Shown: positions 53,102-62,927, numbered from the stretch's first letter. The stretch: 64,000 nt of DNA from Axinella damicornis (GCA_963931865.1 OZ007508.1:14692781-14756780), one strand, 5' to 3'. Translations and numbers: made by a program. The notes: generated from the letters alone by a model not told the origin.

Positions 53102-55342
53102 ATGAAACATGCCCGACCGGTTCTGGCAGGTCTGCTGGCCGGTTCACTCACACTATCTGCGCTGGCCGACGATGCTTCTTTCCTGGAAGAAGTCACCATT
53201 GTCGGCGAACGCAACAGGGCTCACCAGATTACCGGGGCCTCTCAATACATTGGCACTGCCCAACTGGAACAGCAGACGTATTCCGACATCCAGAGGATTC
53301 TGCGTCAGGCGCCCGGCGTTTCGCTACAGGTGGAGGATGGCTACGGACTCAGACCGAACATCAGTATCCGGGGTGTTGCCAGCGAACGAAGCGGGCGAAT
53401 CACACTGCTTGAGGACAACGTCCTGATTGCACCGGCACCCTACTCGGCGCCTTCCGCCTACTACTTCCCGACCGTGGGCCGCATGAGCGCGGTAGAAATT
53501 CTCAAGGGACCGGCGGCCATTACCCAGGGTCCTTATACCATCGGTGGTGCGATGAACATGATCTCCACACCCATCCCCGGTAGCCAGGGCGGCTCCGTCA
53601 GGGCCGAGGCGGGAGAAGACAGCACCTACCGCATTCACGCCATTTACGGCGGCACCGGCGATAATGGCTTCGGATTCCTGCTGGAAACCCATCAATGGCA
53701 ATCGGATGGTTTCCAGGATATTGATCGTAGCAGTTCCGATACCGGGCTGGACATCGAAGACTACACCATCAAGCTGGCTTACACCGCTGACCGCCACAGC
53801 GTTGAACTGAAACTGCACTACGTCAGGCAGGATTCGGAACAAAGCTATCTGGGTCTCACAGATACCGATTTCAGCGACGATGCCTTCCGGCGTTACGGCC
53901 TGTCCGCGCTGGACAACATTCATACGGAACATGAACAACAGATCCTGCGTTATCGCTTCGCCATCAACGATGCCATGGCGTTTACGGCCACCACTTACAA
54001 TAACGAACATGAGCGTGCCTGGTTCAAGACCGAGGGCATTGATTTCGATGGCAGCGCCACCGCTGAAGCGTTCTCTCGAACAAGCTGGTCAAATCTGATC
54101 AACGCGATCAATCTGGGAGAAGAATCTGGCGGCCTGACACCGGCGGACATGCGGGCGATTCTGGACGGAACCACAGATACTCCGGTTGGCAGCATCCAGG
54201 TTCGATCAAACGCACGTGAGTATTTCTCCCGTGGCGTTCAGTTCGGATTCGAGTGGCGGGTCGAATCCGGTGATGTTACCCACGGTATCGAAATCGGGCT
54301 CAGAATCCACGAGGATGAAGAAGACCGCCTGCAACGGAACAGCAATTATCATCAGGAGTCCGGCCAACTGGTCCCGGATGACCCGGGTCTGCCGGGGAAC
54401 GCGGGTAACCGACTGCAGGAAGCGCAGGCCCTCGCCTTCCATATCTATGATCGCATCGAATTTGGCAACTGGGTCCTGACACCCGGCCTGCGCTACGAGG
54501 ATATCGACCAGGAACGGACTCGTTGGGAAACCCGTTCAGGCAGAACAACCGACCCGGCCTCACGCGACGTCGGCAACATTCGCGATACCCGCAGCAACGA
54601 CACGCAGGTGTGGCTGCCCGGCCTGGGTGTGCTCTATTCCCTGACTGAAACGACGACCCTGGTCGCCGGTATCCATAAGGGCTTCACCGCGCCGAGCAAC
54701 GCACCGGACGTTGATGAGGAAGAATCAATCAACTATGAACTTGGCCTGCGATTCAATGATGATCGTGTTTCCGCAGAAGCCATCTATTTCCTGAGCGACT
54801 ATGACAACCTGCTTGGCGAGTGTACCGCGTCGTCCGGTTCTGATTGCACCATCGGTGAGGCGTTCAACGGAGATGCCGCTACCGTTCAGGGTATCGAACT
54901 GCATTTTGCCACCAATCTGGCGTCCCACAGAGATTTCAGCTTACCGCTGACCTTCAATTACAGTTGGATTGACAGCGAATTTGATTCCGACATCGCAGAC
55001 ACTGACTTCTTTGGCAAGGTCAGCGAGGGAGACCCCATTCCCTATATCCCGGAACATCAGTTCAATATCAGCCTGGGCTACGAGAAGAACCGGTGGTCAG
55101 GGTTTGTCAATGTCAGCTACGTGGATGAAGTGTGCGTCAGAGCAAGCTGTGGCCGGTTCGAGAAAACGGACGATGCCCTGACGGTTGATCTTTCCGCACA
55201 CTATGCGTTCAGCGACACCATGGAACTGTACGCCAAGGTTGAGAATGTCACGGGAGAGGAAGACATTATGGGCCGGCATCCTTACGGGGCAAGGCCGAAC
55301 AAAGACCGAACTGCTACACTGGGCGTCCGAATCGACTTCTAG
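53102..55342 (+). CDS. TonB-dependent siderophore receptor, FecA-like
   Basis: 746 residues from ATG 53102, chosen because GAGG (53089-53092) fits this start better than ATG 53087. Signal peptide (cut near ALADD), plug domain (EEVTIVGERNRAHQITGAS, DIQRILRQAPGVSLQVEDGYGLRPNISIRGV), ILKGPAAITQGPYTIGGAMN, then a beta-barrel ending in ATLGVRIDF with a C-terminal Phe. The order of plug motifs matches Fe(III)-dicitrate/siderophore receptors. It is controlled by Fur boxes directly upstream. Confidence 0.93.
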   Translation: MKHARPVLAGLLAGSLTLSALADDASFLEEVTIVGERNRAHQITGASQYIGTAQLEQQTYSDIQRILRQAPGVSLQVEDGYGLRPNISIRGVASERSGRITLLEDNVLIAPAPYSAPSAYYFPTVGRMSAVEILKGPAAITQGPYTIGGAMNMISTPIPGSQGGSVRAEAGEDSTYRIHAIYGGTGDNGFGFLLETHQWQSDGFQDIDRSSSDTGLDIEDYTIKLAYTADRHSVELKLHYVRQDSEQSYLGLTDTDFSDDAFRRYGLSALDNIHTEHEQQILRYRFAINDAMAFTATTYNNEHERAWFKTEGIDFDGSATAEAFSRTSWSNLINAINLGEESGGLTPADMRAILDGTTDTPVGSIQVRSNAREYFSRGVQFGFEWRVESGDVTHGIEIGLRIHEDEEDRLQRNSNYHQESGQLVPDDPGLPGNAGNRLQEAQALAFHIYDRIEFGNWVLTPGLRYEDIDQERTRWETRSGRTTDPASRDVGNIRDTRSNDTQVWLPGLGVLYSLTETTTLVAGIHKGFTAPSNAPDVDEEESINYELGLRFNDDRVSAEAIYFLSDYDNLLGECTASSGSDCTIGEAFNGDAATVQGIELHFATNLASHRDFSLPLTFNYSWIDSEFDSDIADTDFFGKVSEGDPIPYIPEHQFNISLGYEKNRWSGFVNVSYVDEVCVRASCGRFEKTDDALTVDLSAHYAFSDTMELYAKVENVTGEEDIMGRHPYGARPNKDRTATLGVRIDF

Positions 55343-55351
55343 AGATTGCTT

Positions 55352-55969
55352 GTGACCATCAAAGTCATCGGTGCCGGATTCGGCAGGACCGGCACCTACT
55401 CCCTGAAGTACGCCCTCGAACAACTGGGTTTCAACAAGTGCTACCACATGTGGGAGGTAGCGGAAGGGCATCGCGGCATCTGGTCTGATGCCCGCCAGGG
55501 AAGACCAGTCGACTGGGACAGATTGTTTGACGGATTTCAGGCCAGCGTCGACTGGCCTTCCTGCAACTTCTGGCGAGAGCAGGCTGCCCATTATCCTGAT
55601 GCAAAAGTGCTCCTGTCACTGCGCGACCCGGAGAGCTGGTATGAAAGCATCATCAATACCATCTACTCCAGCTCCCGAGCGGCACTGGCATCCGACGACC
55701 CGGCCACCAGAAGGTTGGGAGAATGGGCATTCGAGATAATCTGGCATCGGGTGTTTGATAATCGCATGGATGATCGAGCCCATGTTATCGGCATCTTTAA
55801 TCGTCACAACCAGTCCGTGATCGACGAAGTACCCGCCGACAGGCTGCTGGTGTTTGAAGCAAAGCAGGGTTGGCAACCCCTGTGCAGGTTTCTCGAAGTA
55901 CCGGTACCCGGCACCGATTACCCAAGGATGAACACAACCGAGGAATTCAGGAAAGCGCGGGCGCGCTAG
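55352..55969 (+). CDS. Small sulfotransferase-family protein
   Basis: About 205 residues from GTG 55352 (TTG 55346 is the other possible start). GAGFGRTGTYSLKYALEQLG is the PAPS-type loop and KVLLSLRDPESWYESIINTIY the second motif, matching the sulfotransferase group with G(F/T)GRTGT. It begins 9 bases after the receptor stop, so it is probably in the same iron-controlled transcript. Acceptor unknown. Confidence 0.82.
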   Translation: MTIKVIGAGFGRTGTYSLKYALEQLGFNKCYHMWEVAEGHRGIWSDARQGRPVDWDRLFDGFQASVDWPSCNFWREQAAHYPDAKVLLSLRDPESWYESIINTIYSSSRAALASDDPATRRLGEWAFEIIWHRVFDNRMDDRAHVIGIFNRHNQSVIDEVPADRLLVFEAKQGWQPLCRFLEVPVPGTDYPRMNTTEEFRKARAR

Positions 55970-55992
55970 AACTAACAACTGGGGGGCAAGAA

Positions 55993-58203
55993 GTGAATGA
56001 CAGTGAAAATCCATGGCATGGTGTGACCCTGTATGACTGGGTGCCGTTTTTTAAGGAAATCGCAGGAAAGTTGGCTGAGGTCGGGAGAAAACCGCAACGA
56101 GAGCGCGATGAAGAAATGGAGAAATTAACGCGAGAAATATTTCAGGATGGACCGAATATGAATTTTGAATTAGGTCCCATCAAACCTTTCACATTTATCT
56201 ACACGCTCGCATCTAGAAACGCCACCAAAGATAGACTCGATTCTTTTAATCGCGCCAAAACAGAACTAGGTGTTACTTCCGCCGTTCCCACTGATAACTT
56301 TTTTCCTACTCCAAATCGGAACACTGTTGTTGGGGCAACATCCACCCAAATTACAGATGAAGATGCAAATGAAATGTGGGAGATATTCATCAAGACAATT
56401 TCGGCGGAAGGATTAACCAACCAGGAATTTTCAAAGTGCTTACAAAGAGAAGGCATCGGGTTGGCCAATCTCAGCCAAACTTTGTTCCTCATCGATCCGG
56501 AGCGCTACCTCCCTCTGGACGAAAACAGTTCTCTTTCCTTGCTGGCTATTTTTCGGCCAGAGCTTGAGTTGAGAAATATCAGCTATAAGCAGAGAAAAAT
56601 GGAAAAGGAAATAGAGAATGGCAAGCATCAATTTCACAATTTGATGGAATATGTATTCGAACAATTCCCGGGCTGTAAACCTTACGAAATCAATCTTTTT
56701 TCTTGGTTATATAAAAACAAAAAAATAAAAATCAACAACAAATATTTTCAAATCAGTTCATATGTTCACGATGATAGTCAGGATTACTTCCAGGACTTTA
56801 GAAAGAAGCATGGTGTATGGACGGGCAGTGGTGGTAACAAGAGAAAATATCCACTAACAGAACCAGAAGCAGGAGATGTCATGCTGGTTCGTACTGGTAC
56901 GAAACATGGACGTGCTATTGGCATCGTGCTGGATAATAAATATAAACAGGCTGGTGGTCACGATATAGACGCAATGATACGCGTTCTCTTTATCAGGGTT
57001 TTTGATGACCCTGTCGCTCTAAATGGCCAAACAACTATGCTTGGAATGAACAAAGCAGAAAAAAACAGCAAAACATATCAAGTATTTCTCAACACACCAG
57101 CATTCAAACCTACGCTTGAACTGCTTGAAAAATTACAAAATGGCGACCGGGATAAACTACCTGGAGTGGAGGAAGATAAAGAGACTGAAGACGAGAAAAC
57201 AACAACAAACATCCCTCTCAACCGCATATTCTACGGCCCGCCCGGCACCGGCAAAACCTATCACACCACCGATGCTGCATTGGAAATCCTTGACCTGGAT
57301 TTTTACCGAAACAACCAAAACGATCGTAAAAAATTACGAGAGCGTTTTACGGAATTAAAAGAAGCAGAGCGCATCGAGTTCGTCACCTTCCACCAGAGTT
57401 TCGGCTACGAAGAATTTGTCGAAGGCATCCGTCCGGTGATGGGCGGGGAACAGGGGCAGGAAATTGCCTACGAGGTCGCGGGCGGCGTATTCAAAAATAT
57501 CTGCAAGACGGCGCACGATACTGGCAACCGTTACGTCCTCATCATAGACGAAATCAATCGGGGCAACATTTCGCGCATATTCGGCGAGTTGATTACCCTG
57601 ATTGAAGCAAGCAAACGAGCGGGAATGCCGGAAGAAACCAGCGCGACCCTGCCCTACTCAAAAGAATCTTTTAGCGTCCCCGCCAACCTCCATATCATCG
57701 GCACGATGAACACCGCCGACCGCTCCATTGCATTGCTGGACACGGCGTTGCGGCGGCGCTTCAAGTTTACTGAGATGATGCCGGATAGTTCACAACTGGC
57801 CGGGGTTGTTATCGAAGGCGTGGATATACCCGCCCTGCTCACGGCGATAAACGCACGCATTGAAGCGTTGTATGACCGCGACCACCAGATTGGGCATACT
57901 TACTTTCTCGACTTGAAAACGTCCGACCCGCTTGAAAAATTAACCGATATTTTCCGCGACTCCGTGTTGCCGTTGTTACAGGAATATTTTTATGACGACT
58001 GGGAGAAAATCAATGTAGTGCTAAACGCTAACAGCTTCGTGGCTTCCGCGGATCCACCGGCAATGCGGCAGACTGATTTCGTGGACAACGACCAAAAAAT
58101 CTGGCGCATTGATGAAAAAGCGCTTGGCAACATCAGCAATTACAAAAAAATCTACGAAGATGAAGCCAATCTGGAACCACCGGAAAATGACGACACCGAA
58201 TAA
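55993..58203 (+). CDS. mcrB: McrB-type GTPase/AAA+ subunit of a modification-dependent restriction system
   Basis: 736 residues from GTG 55993 (GGGGGG nearby); a frame extension to 55870 overlaps the sulfotransferase gene and is rejected. The first 400 residues form a long N-terminal target-recognition region that I do not recognise as the E. coli McrB DNA-binding domain. The AAA+ motor follows: Walker A GPPGTGKTYHT (about 415-425), Walker B VLIIDEINRGNISRIFGELITLIE (about 514-537), and sensor region IIGTMNTADRSIALLDTALRRRF. The N-terminal half is AT-rich and the motor half GC-rich, with the change near 57.2 kb. It overlaps mcrC by 17 bases. Confidence 0.9.
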   Translation: MNDSENPWHGVTLYDWVPFFKEIAGKLAEVGRKPQRERDEEMEKLTREIFQDGPNMNFELGPIKPFTFIYTLASRNATKDRLDSFNRAKTELGVTSAVPTDNFFPTPNRNTVVGATSTQITDEDANEMWEIFIKTISAEGLTNQEFSKCLQREGIGLANLSQTLFLIDPERYLPLDENSSLSLLAIFRPELELRNISYKQRKMEKEIENGKHQFHNLMEYVFEQFPGCKPYEINLFSWLYKNKKIKINNKYFQISSYVHDDSQDYFQDFRKKHGVWTGSGGNKRKYPLTEPEAGDVMLVRTGTKHGRAIGIVLDNKYKQAGGHDIDAMIRVLFIRVFDDPVALNGQTTMLGMNKAEKNSKTYQVFLNTPAFKPTLELLEKLQNGDRDKLPGVEEDKETEDEKTTTNIPLNRIFYGPPGTGKTYHTTDAALEILDLDFYRNNQNDRKKLRERFTELKEAERIEFVTFHQSFGYEEFVEGIRPVMGGEQGQEIAYEVAGGVFKNICKTAHDTGNRYVLIIDEINRGNISRIFGELITLIEASKRAGMPEETSATLPYSKESFSVPANLHIIGTMNTADRSIALLDTALRRRFKFTEMMPDSSQLAGVVIEGVDIPALLTAINARIEALYDRDHQIGHTYFLDLKTSDPLEKLTDIFRDSVLPLLQEYFYDDWEKINVVLNANSFVASADPPAMRQTDFVDNDQKIWRIDEKALGNISNYKKIYEDEANLEPPENDDTE

Positions 58204-59473
58204 CCATACCCTGCGTGAATTCCAAACCCTCGGCTGGCGGGAAAACGGAAAACAAGATGTAACAATCGAACGGAAAGACTTCGACGCCATCCAAAAATAT
58301 GTCCTGGAACAGCAAGACGACAACGACATACAGGTCATGCGCCCCGGCCACGAAAAACTGACCGCCCGCAACTATGTCGGCATCCTGAAAACCCGAAGCG
58401 GCACCACCGTGGAAATCCTGCCGAAGATTGATCTCAGCGGTGAACAACAAAACCAGAGGCGCGAAAAGGAAATTTTTCTGAAAATGCTGCGCGTTGCGCG
58501 CAACACCCCTTTCCGGCAGATGAGTGATGCCGATGTTCGTGCGTTGCGTTATTTTCCGTTGCTGGAGTGCTTTATCACGCTGTTCACAACCGAATTGCTG
58601 GCGCTGACCCACCGCGGTCTTGCGCGCCACTACACGCCGGTGGAAGAAAACCTGCGGGTGCTCAAAGGCAAACTTCTTTTCCCCAAACAGTTGCGCCACA
58701 ACCTCGTCCACCGCGAGCGTTTTTATGTGAGTTACGAGGAGTTTTCCGCGAACCGCCCGGTCAACCGCTTGCTGAAATCCGCGCTGCTATACCTGCAACG
58801 GCTGAGCCGCACGACCGTCAACCAGAGCAGATTACATCAGGCGCGGTTCTATTTTGACGAAGTGCCACAATCGCGCAACATCGCCGCCGACTTTCAACGC
58901 GCCCGGCTCGACCGCACCATGCCGCTTTACGACAAACTCATCCCGTGGGCGCGGCTGTTCCTGCAAGGCGGCGCGCCGAGCACCTATCATGGCGGCCACC
59001 TGTCGGTCGCGCTAATGTTTCCGATGGAGCGAATTTTCGAGGACTATGTCACCGCCAGATTGCGCCGGGACTATCCGAACTGGCAGGTGAGCGATCAGGA
59101 ACAGTGCCATTATCTGATACAGGAAAACGATGATGGGAAAAGGGAATTCGCCTTGAGACCGGATATCGTGATGCGGCGCGGCGGCGAACTGCGCATCCTT
59201 GATGCCAAGTGGAAACATCTCGACCTTGGCAACCCAGGCGAGCATTACAAAATCAGCCAACCCGATCTTTACCAGATGTTCGCCTACGGTCGGAAATACC
59301 GGACCGAGGGAAACACCCCGACGCTCCACCTCATCTACCCCCGCACATCGAACTTCACCCGCCGTCTGTATTACGATTTCGACGGTGACCTGCGGCTGGT
59401 CTGCATCCCGTTTGACCTGGCCAATGAGACGGCCCCGGCGTTTGCGGAAAACGACTTCCCCGCCGTTGCATGA
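58187..59473 (+). CDS. mcrC: McrC-type nuclease subunit of the restriction system
   Basis: About 428 residues from ATG 58187, inside the end of mcrB. N-terminal LTARNYVGILKTRSGTTVEILPKI and LRYFPLLECFI are the McrC signatures. A C-terminal PD-(D/E)xK nuclease has RPDIVMRRGG (about 324) and ILDAKWKHL (about 337-345). With McrB this should cut DNA carrying modified bases. Starts upstream of 58187 would overlap mcrB further and are less likely. Confidence 0.92.
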   Translation: MTTPNNHTLREFQTLGWRENGKQDVTIERKDFDAIQKYVLEQQDDNDIQVMRPGHEKLTARNYVGILKTRSGTTVEILPKIDLSGEQQNQRREKEIFLKMLRVARNTPFRQMSDADVRALRYFPLLECFITLFTTELLALTHRGLARHYTPVEENLRVLKGKLLFPKQLRHNLVHRERFYVSYEEFSANRPVNRLLKSALLYLQRLSRTTVNQSRLHQARFYFDEVPQSRNIAADFQRARLDRTMPLYDKLIPWARLFLQGGAPSTYHGGHLSVALMFPMERIFEDYVTARLRRDYPNWQVSDQEQCHYLIQENDDGKREFALRPDIVMRRGGELRILDAKWKHLDLGNPGEHYKISQPDLYQMFAYGRKYRTEGNTPTLHLIYPRTSNFTRRLYYDFDGDLRLVCIPFDLANETAPAFAENDFPAVA

Positions 59474-59496
59474 TGCGTGGTGCCAGAAAAAATAAA

Positions 59497-61011
59497 TCAG
59501 GTACCCGTGGCAGCGAGCTTCTCAAGGCTCTCAGTGCCGTTCATTGATCCCCCGGTTGCTCTCCCGAACACAAGCGCTGAATCAGCAATTGGCATCTTGC
59601 GTACCATCTTCTTGTCGAGCGCAAAGTCCTGGGTGTTACGCCACGGGCCCTCCCCCTGCCGGGGAAAAAGGTGCATGGAACGCATCATATAGCCCGCCGG
59701 AAAGCCATCAATCCAGGGCCGGACCTGCATACCCTGATCCTCATCCCGTAGCGTCGGGGTGACGGAACTCACGCCAATCTCATCCATGTAGTTAAGCAGG
59801 CGACACATATACTCAGATGTCAGGTCTGCGCGCAGCGTCCAGCTCGCGTTGATGTAACCAAACGTCTGCGACATGTTTGGAATCCGTGAGTACATCATGC
59901 CCTTGTAGCTGAAACACTCAGCAGGGTTGATCGTCTCGCCATCAACAATGAATTCCACACCGGACAGAACGACAAGCTTCAGGCCAGTGGCGGTCACAAT
60001 AATATCAGCCGGAAGAATCTCGCCATTCTGAAGTTTCAAACCGTCTTTGACGAAGGTATCAATATGCTCCGTTCGTACCTCAACATCGCCGCGGTTGATT
60101 GCCCTGTAGAGGTCCGAATTGGGAATCAGGCAAAGTCTTTGATCCCAGGGATTGTAGGAAGGCGTGAAATGCTTTTCCGTCATCTCATCACCCAACTGGT
60201 TGCGAACGGCATCCAGAAGCTTTTTCTTGACCCAATCGGGTGCAACCCGGGTCCTTTTGTAGAAATAACCCTGGAGTAGTGTGTTCTTGAGGCGGGTGAT
60301 GGCGTAGGCCCAGCTTTCCGGCAACCACTTGCGCAGAAAGTTCGCAATCCCATCCTGATCCGGCCTTGATGCCACGTAGGTCGGCGAACGCTGCACCATC
60401 GTGATATGCGCGCCCCGGTCCGCCATGTTCGGGACAAGCGTCATCGCGGTGGCACCGCTGCCGATCACCACGACCTGCTTCCCCTGATAGTCCAGATCTT
60501 CGGGCCAGAACTGCGGATGCACGATCTGCCCTTCAAAGTCCCCCATGTTGGTGAACCCGGGATCATGTGGTTCCCCGTAGTGGTAATAACCACCACACAT
60601 GCTGATGAAACCGCCGGTGAGCTGGTCCCTGCTGCCATCAGATTTCTCGATGGTCAGCTTCCAGCGTGATTCCTGTGACAGCCATTCTGCTTTCTTTACC
60701 TTGCGCCCGAGCTGAATGCGATCACGCAGCCCGTACTCGTCAGTGGTTTCATTCACGTAATTCAGGATGGCAGGACCATCGGCGATGGACTTTGCCTCCG
60801 TCCAGGGCTTGAACGCGAAACCCAGCGTATGCATGTCGGAATCGGAACGAACACCCGGATAACGGAACAGATCCCAGGTACCGCCGATGGCATCACGTGC
60901 TTCAAGGATCGTAAAGGTCTTGTTCGGGCACATCTTCTGCAGGTGCACGGCGGCACTGATACCCGAGATACCGGCACCAACAATAACGACGTCGTAATGG
61001 TTCATGTTCAA
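59497..61011 (-). CDS. Flavin-containing Baeyer-Villiger-type monooxygenase (EthA-like)
   Basis: 504 residues. FAD site VIVGAGISGISAAVHL (9-24), NADPH site VVVIGSGATAMTLVPNM, and between them the Baeyer-Villiger fingerprint FEGQIVHPQFWP (FxGxxxHxxxWP form). RYPGVRSDSDMHTLGF and the family C-terminal PWIDGFPAGYMMRSMHLFP also match. It oxidises a ketone or sulfide with O2 and NADPH; the substrate is unknown. It lies 41 bases after the hydroxylase gene on the same strand. Confidence 0.92.
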   Translation of the reverse strand: MNMNHYDVVIVGAGISGISAAVHLQKMCPNKTFTILEARDAIGGTWDLFRYPGVRSDSDMHTLGFAFKPWTEAKSIADGPAILNYVNETTDEYGLRDRIQLGRKVKKAEWLSQESRWKLTIEKSDGSRDQLTGGFISMCGGYYHYGEPHDPGFTNMGDFEGQIVHPQFWPEDLDYQGKQVVVIGSGATAMTLVPNMADRGAHITMVQRSPTYVASRPDQDGIANFLRKWLPESWAYAITRLKNTLLQGYFYKRTRVAPDWVKKKLLDAVRNQLGDEMTEKHFTPSYNPWDQRLCLIPNSDLYRAINRGDVEVRTEHIDTFVKDGLKLQNGEILPADIIVTATGLKLVVLSGVEFIVDGETINPAECFSYKGMMYSRIPNMSQTFGYINASWTLRADLTSEYMCRLLNYMDEIGVSSVTPTLRDEDQGMQVRPWIDGFPAGYMMRSMHLFPRQGEGPWRNTQDFALDKKMVRKMPIADSALVFGRATGGSMNGTESLEKLAATGT

Positions 61012-61052
61012 ATACTTCTTCAGATAGCGCAGTCAGGGATTGTAGCGCGTTG

Positions 61053-62294
61053 TCACACGATACTCTCGCCGGATATTGGAACGGATAACTGGCCTTTATG
61101 ACCTGCCCGACGCACCGCACGATCAACCCAGATTCGCTGCGTGACCGGGTTATACCGCGCATAGAATGGACGTGGCAGATCCTGTGCAAATTGTCTCATC
61201 AGTTCTTTCGCAGACTGCAGGGAGTCAGCCACAAAATACACCGGCTGATACTCCGTGATCGGAAAATCCTGCCGGGCCGCCTGGAGTGGACCCCACCTTC
61301 TGTGTTCCGCCCTGCCCCCACCACAGGCATAGGCGAGTTCGCCGCAACTTGAAAGCAATCCGGCGCCATAAGCCTTGATGTCATTACCCTCCCGCACCAG
61401 ACCAAACTCCACCGAAAACCAGTAGCATCTCGCCAGGCGCTCAATATCTGCTTCACTCGCACCGAGACTGGCCAGCCCGATCTCCTGAGACAGGTCCGCA
61501 AATGCGGGGTCGGCAAACATCGGCGCGTGACCGATCAGTTCATGACAAATATCAGGCTCAGGCGTGTAATCCGGGACCGAACTGTGACGAATGTACTGTG
61601 TCGAGAAGAAGACCCGGAAAGCCAGACCATTCAGGAAGGCACGGGAACTGAGCAGCCCCGCCACCGGTCGCAGTCGAAATCCTGTTCTCGACTGTAGAAA
61701 GCTGCTGATGTCTCTGCCCTGGGGAATCTCAGTCTCGCTGAAGCCGCAATGTTCCTGAAGCGCCTCCATGGCATTCAGGTACTCACGGCAGGCATATCGC
61801 TGATGCAGGTCCCCAAGCTTGTGGTACACCTGTGCCCAGGTGCCAGTTTCTTCATCCGTATACTCAACCGTCGGAAACTCCGCATCAAAAGAATTTTCCA
61901 GAGCCAACTGTTCAATCATGGCACGGCGACATCGATAGGTCTCGTCGTTGAATCCCGGATGATCTGAAGACAGCTCCACACCGGCGTCCAGGGTACGGCC
62001 TACCAGCAGGTCCAGTTCCGAGACGTGACGCGGAAACCAGGGCACATCCCTGTCATCCAGCACCAGGAGTTTTTCCGATGAAGCCGCAAGTTCCGCAATC
62101 ACTTTCCTGATCGGCTCTGAGCCGCGACTGCCCTCGCAATCAACAAAAAAGTCAAAGCGTCCATTCTTTTCGGGACGGGATTCGATATGTGTCAGGTTCA
62201 CACCGTAGCGGGTGAAGACGTGCAACGCAGCCTCCAACGCGCCCGGCTGGTCCCGAAGCTCAATCAGAAACGAAAGGCGATCTTCAACCGGCAT
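61053..62294 (-). CDS. Biopterin-dependent aromatic amino acid hydroxylase, animal-type with ACT domain
   Basis: Hydroxylates phenylalanine or a related aromatic amino acid with Fe(II), O2 and a reduced pterin. 413 residues: N-terminal ACT regulatory domain (about 6-75, LSFLIELRDQPGALEAALHV), then the catalytic domain. Iron ligands are visible in PEPDICHELIGHAP (His251, His256) and YWFSVEFGL (Glu296). WFPRHVSELD and DHPGFNDETYRCRR match animal phenylalanine hydroxylases, not the short (about 260-residue) bacterial PhhA. The C-terminal tetramer helix of the animal enzymes seems absent. No pterin-recycling gene is adjacent. It starts 6 bases after carbonic anhydrase on the same strand. Confidence 0.9.
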   Translation of the reverse strand: MPVEDRLSFLIELRDQPGALEAALHVFTRYGVNLTHIESRPEKNGRFDFFVDCEGSRGSEPIRKVIAELAASSEKLLVLDDRDVPWFPRHVSELDLLVGRTLDAGVELSSDHPGFNDETYRCRRAMIEQLALENSFDAEFPTVEYTDEETGTWAQVYHKLGDLHQRYACREYLNAMEALQEHCGFSETEIPQGRDISSFLQSRTGFRLRPVAGLLSSRAFLNGLAFRVFFSTQYIRHSSVPDYTPEPDICHELIGHAPMFADPAFADLSQEIGLASLGASEADIERLARCYWFSVEFGLVREGNDIKAYGAGLLSSCGELAYACGGGRAEHRRWGPLQAARQDFPITEYQPVYFVADSLQSAKELMRQFAQDLPRPFYARYNPVTQRIWVDRAVRRAGHKGQLSVPISGESIV

Positions 62295-62300
62295 CGGCCA

Positions 62301-62927
62301 TTAAACCTCTTCCAGCCTGTCAAGATCCCCGGGGCGGGTAATGGTGACCCCCAGATGCTTCAGCAGCCCATCCCTGATGCCATAGACAAACCCGTGGACG
62401 TCCAGCTCCTGACCATGCTTCCAGGCATCCCCGATGACGTTGGTACCGCAAAGAGATTTAATCTGTTCAATCACGTTCAGTTCACACAGCCTTTCCGCCG
62501 CCTGACTGGCCTCAAGCGCCCCAAGGGAGGTTTTGTGGCGGTTATAAAGTGCGCGTATCGGTGACAGCCAGGTATCCAGAATACCGTCAGTGTTGTTGTC
62601 CATCGCCGCCTGCACACCCGCGCAACCGTAATGCCCACACACAATAATGTGGCGAACCTTTATCTGACTGATGGCAAACTCGACAACACTCATGCAGTTG
62701 ACGTCAGTCTGCAACACAAGGTTGGCGACGTTGCGGTGAACAAAAACCTCCCCTGGCAGCAGCCCTGTGATCTGGTTGGCGGGCACACGGCTGTCAGAAC
62801 AGCCAATCCAGAGGAATCGCGGTTTCTGCTGTTCTGCCAGGCGCTGAAAAAAACCCGGGTCCTCCTGCTCCACTGAAGCAGCCCATGACTTGTTTCCGGA
62901 GAGCAGCGCTGCAATCTCTTCGTCCAT
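62301..62927 (-). CDS. can: Beta-class carbonic anhydrase
   Basis: Interconverts CO2 and bicarbonate with zinc. About 208 residues from ATG 62927. Zinc and catalytic motifs are WIGCSDSRVPANQI (Cys, Asp-Arg dyad) and HIIVCGHYGCAGVQAA (His and Cys). An open frame to 62987 adds 20 residues that do not fit the family. First gene of a minus-strand unit with the hydroxylase and the monooxygenase. Confidence 0.92.
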   Translation of the reverse strand: MDEEIAALLSGNKSWAASVEQEDPGFFQRLAEQQKPRFLWIGCSDSRVPANQITGLLPGEVFVHRNVANLVLQTDVNCMSVVEFAISQIKVRHIIVCGHYGCAGVQAAMDNNTDGILDTWLSPIRALYNRHKTSLGALEASQAAERLCELNVIEQIKSLCGTNVIGDAWKHGQELDVHGFVYGIRDGLLKHLGVTITRPGDLDRLEEV

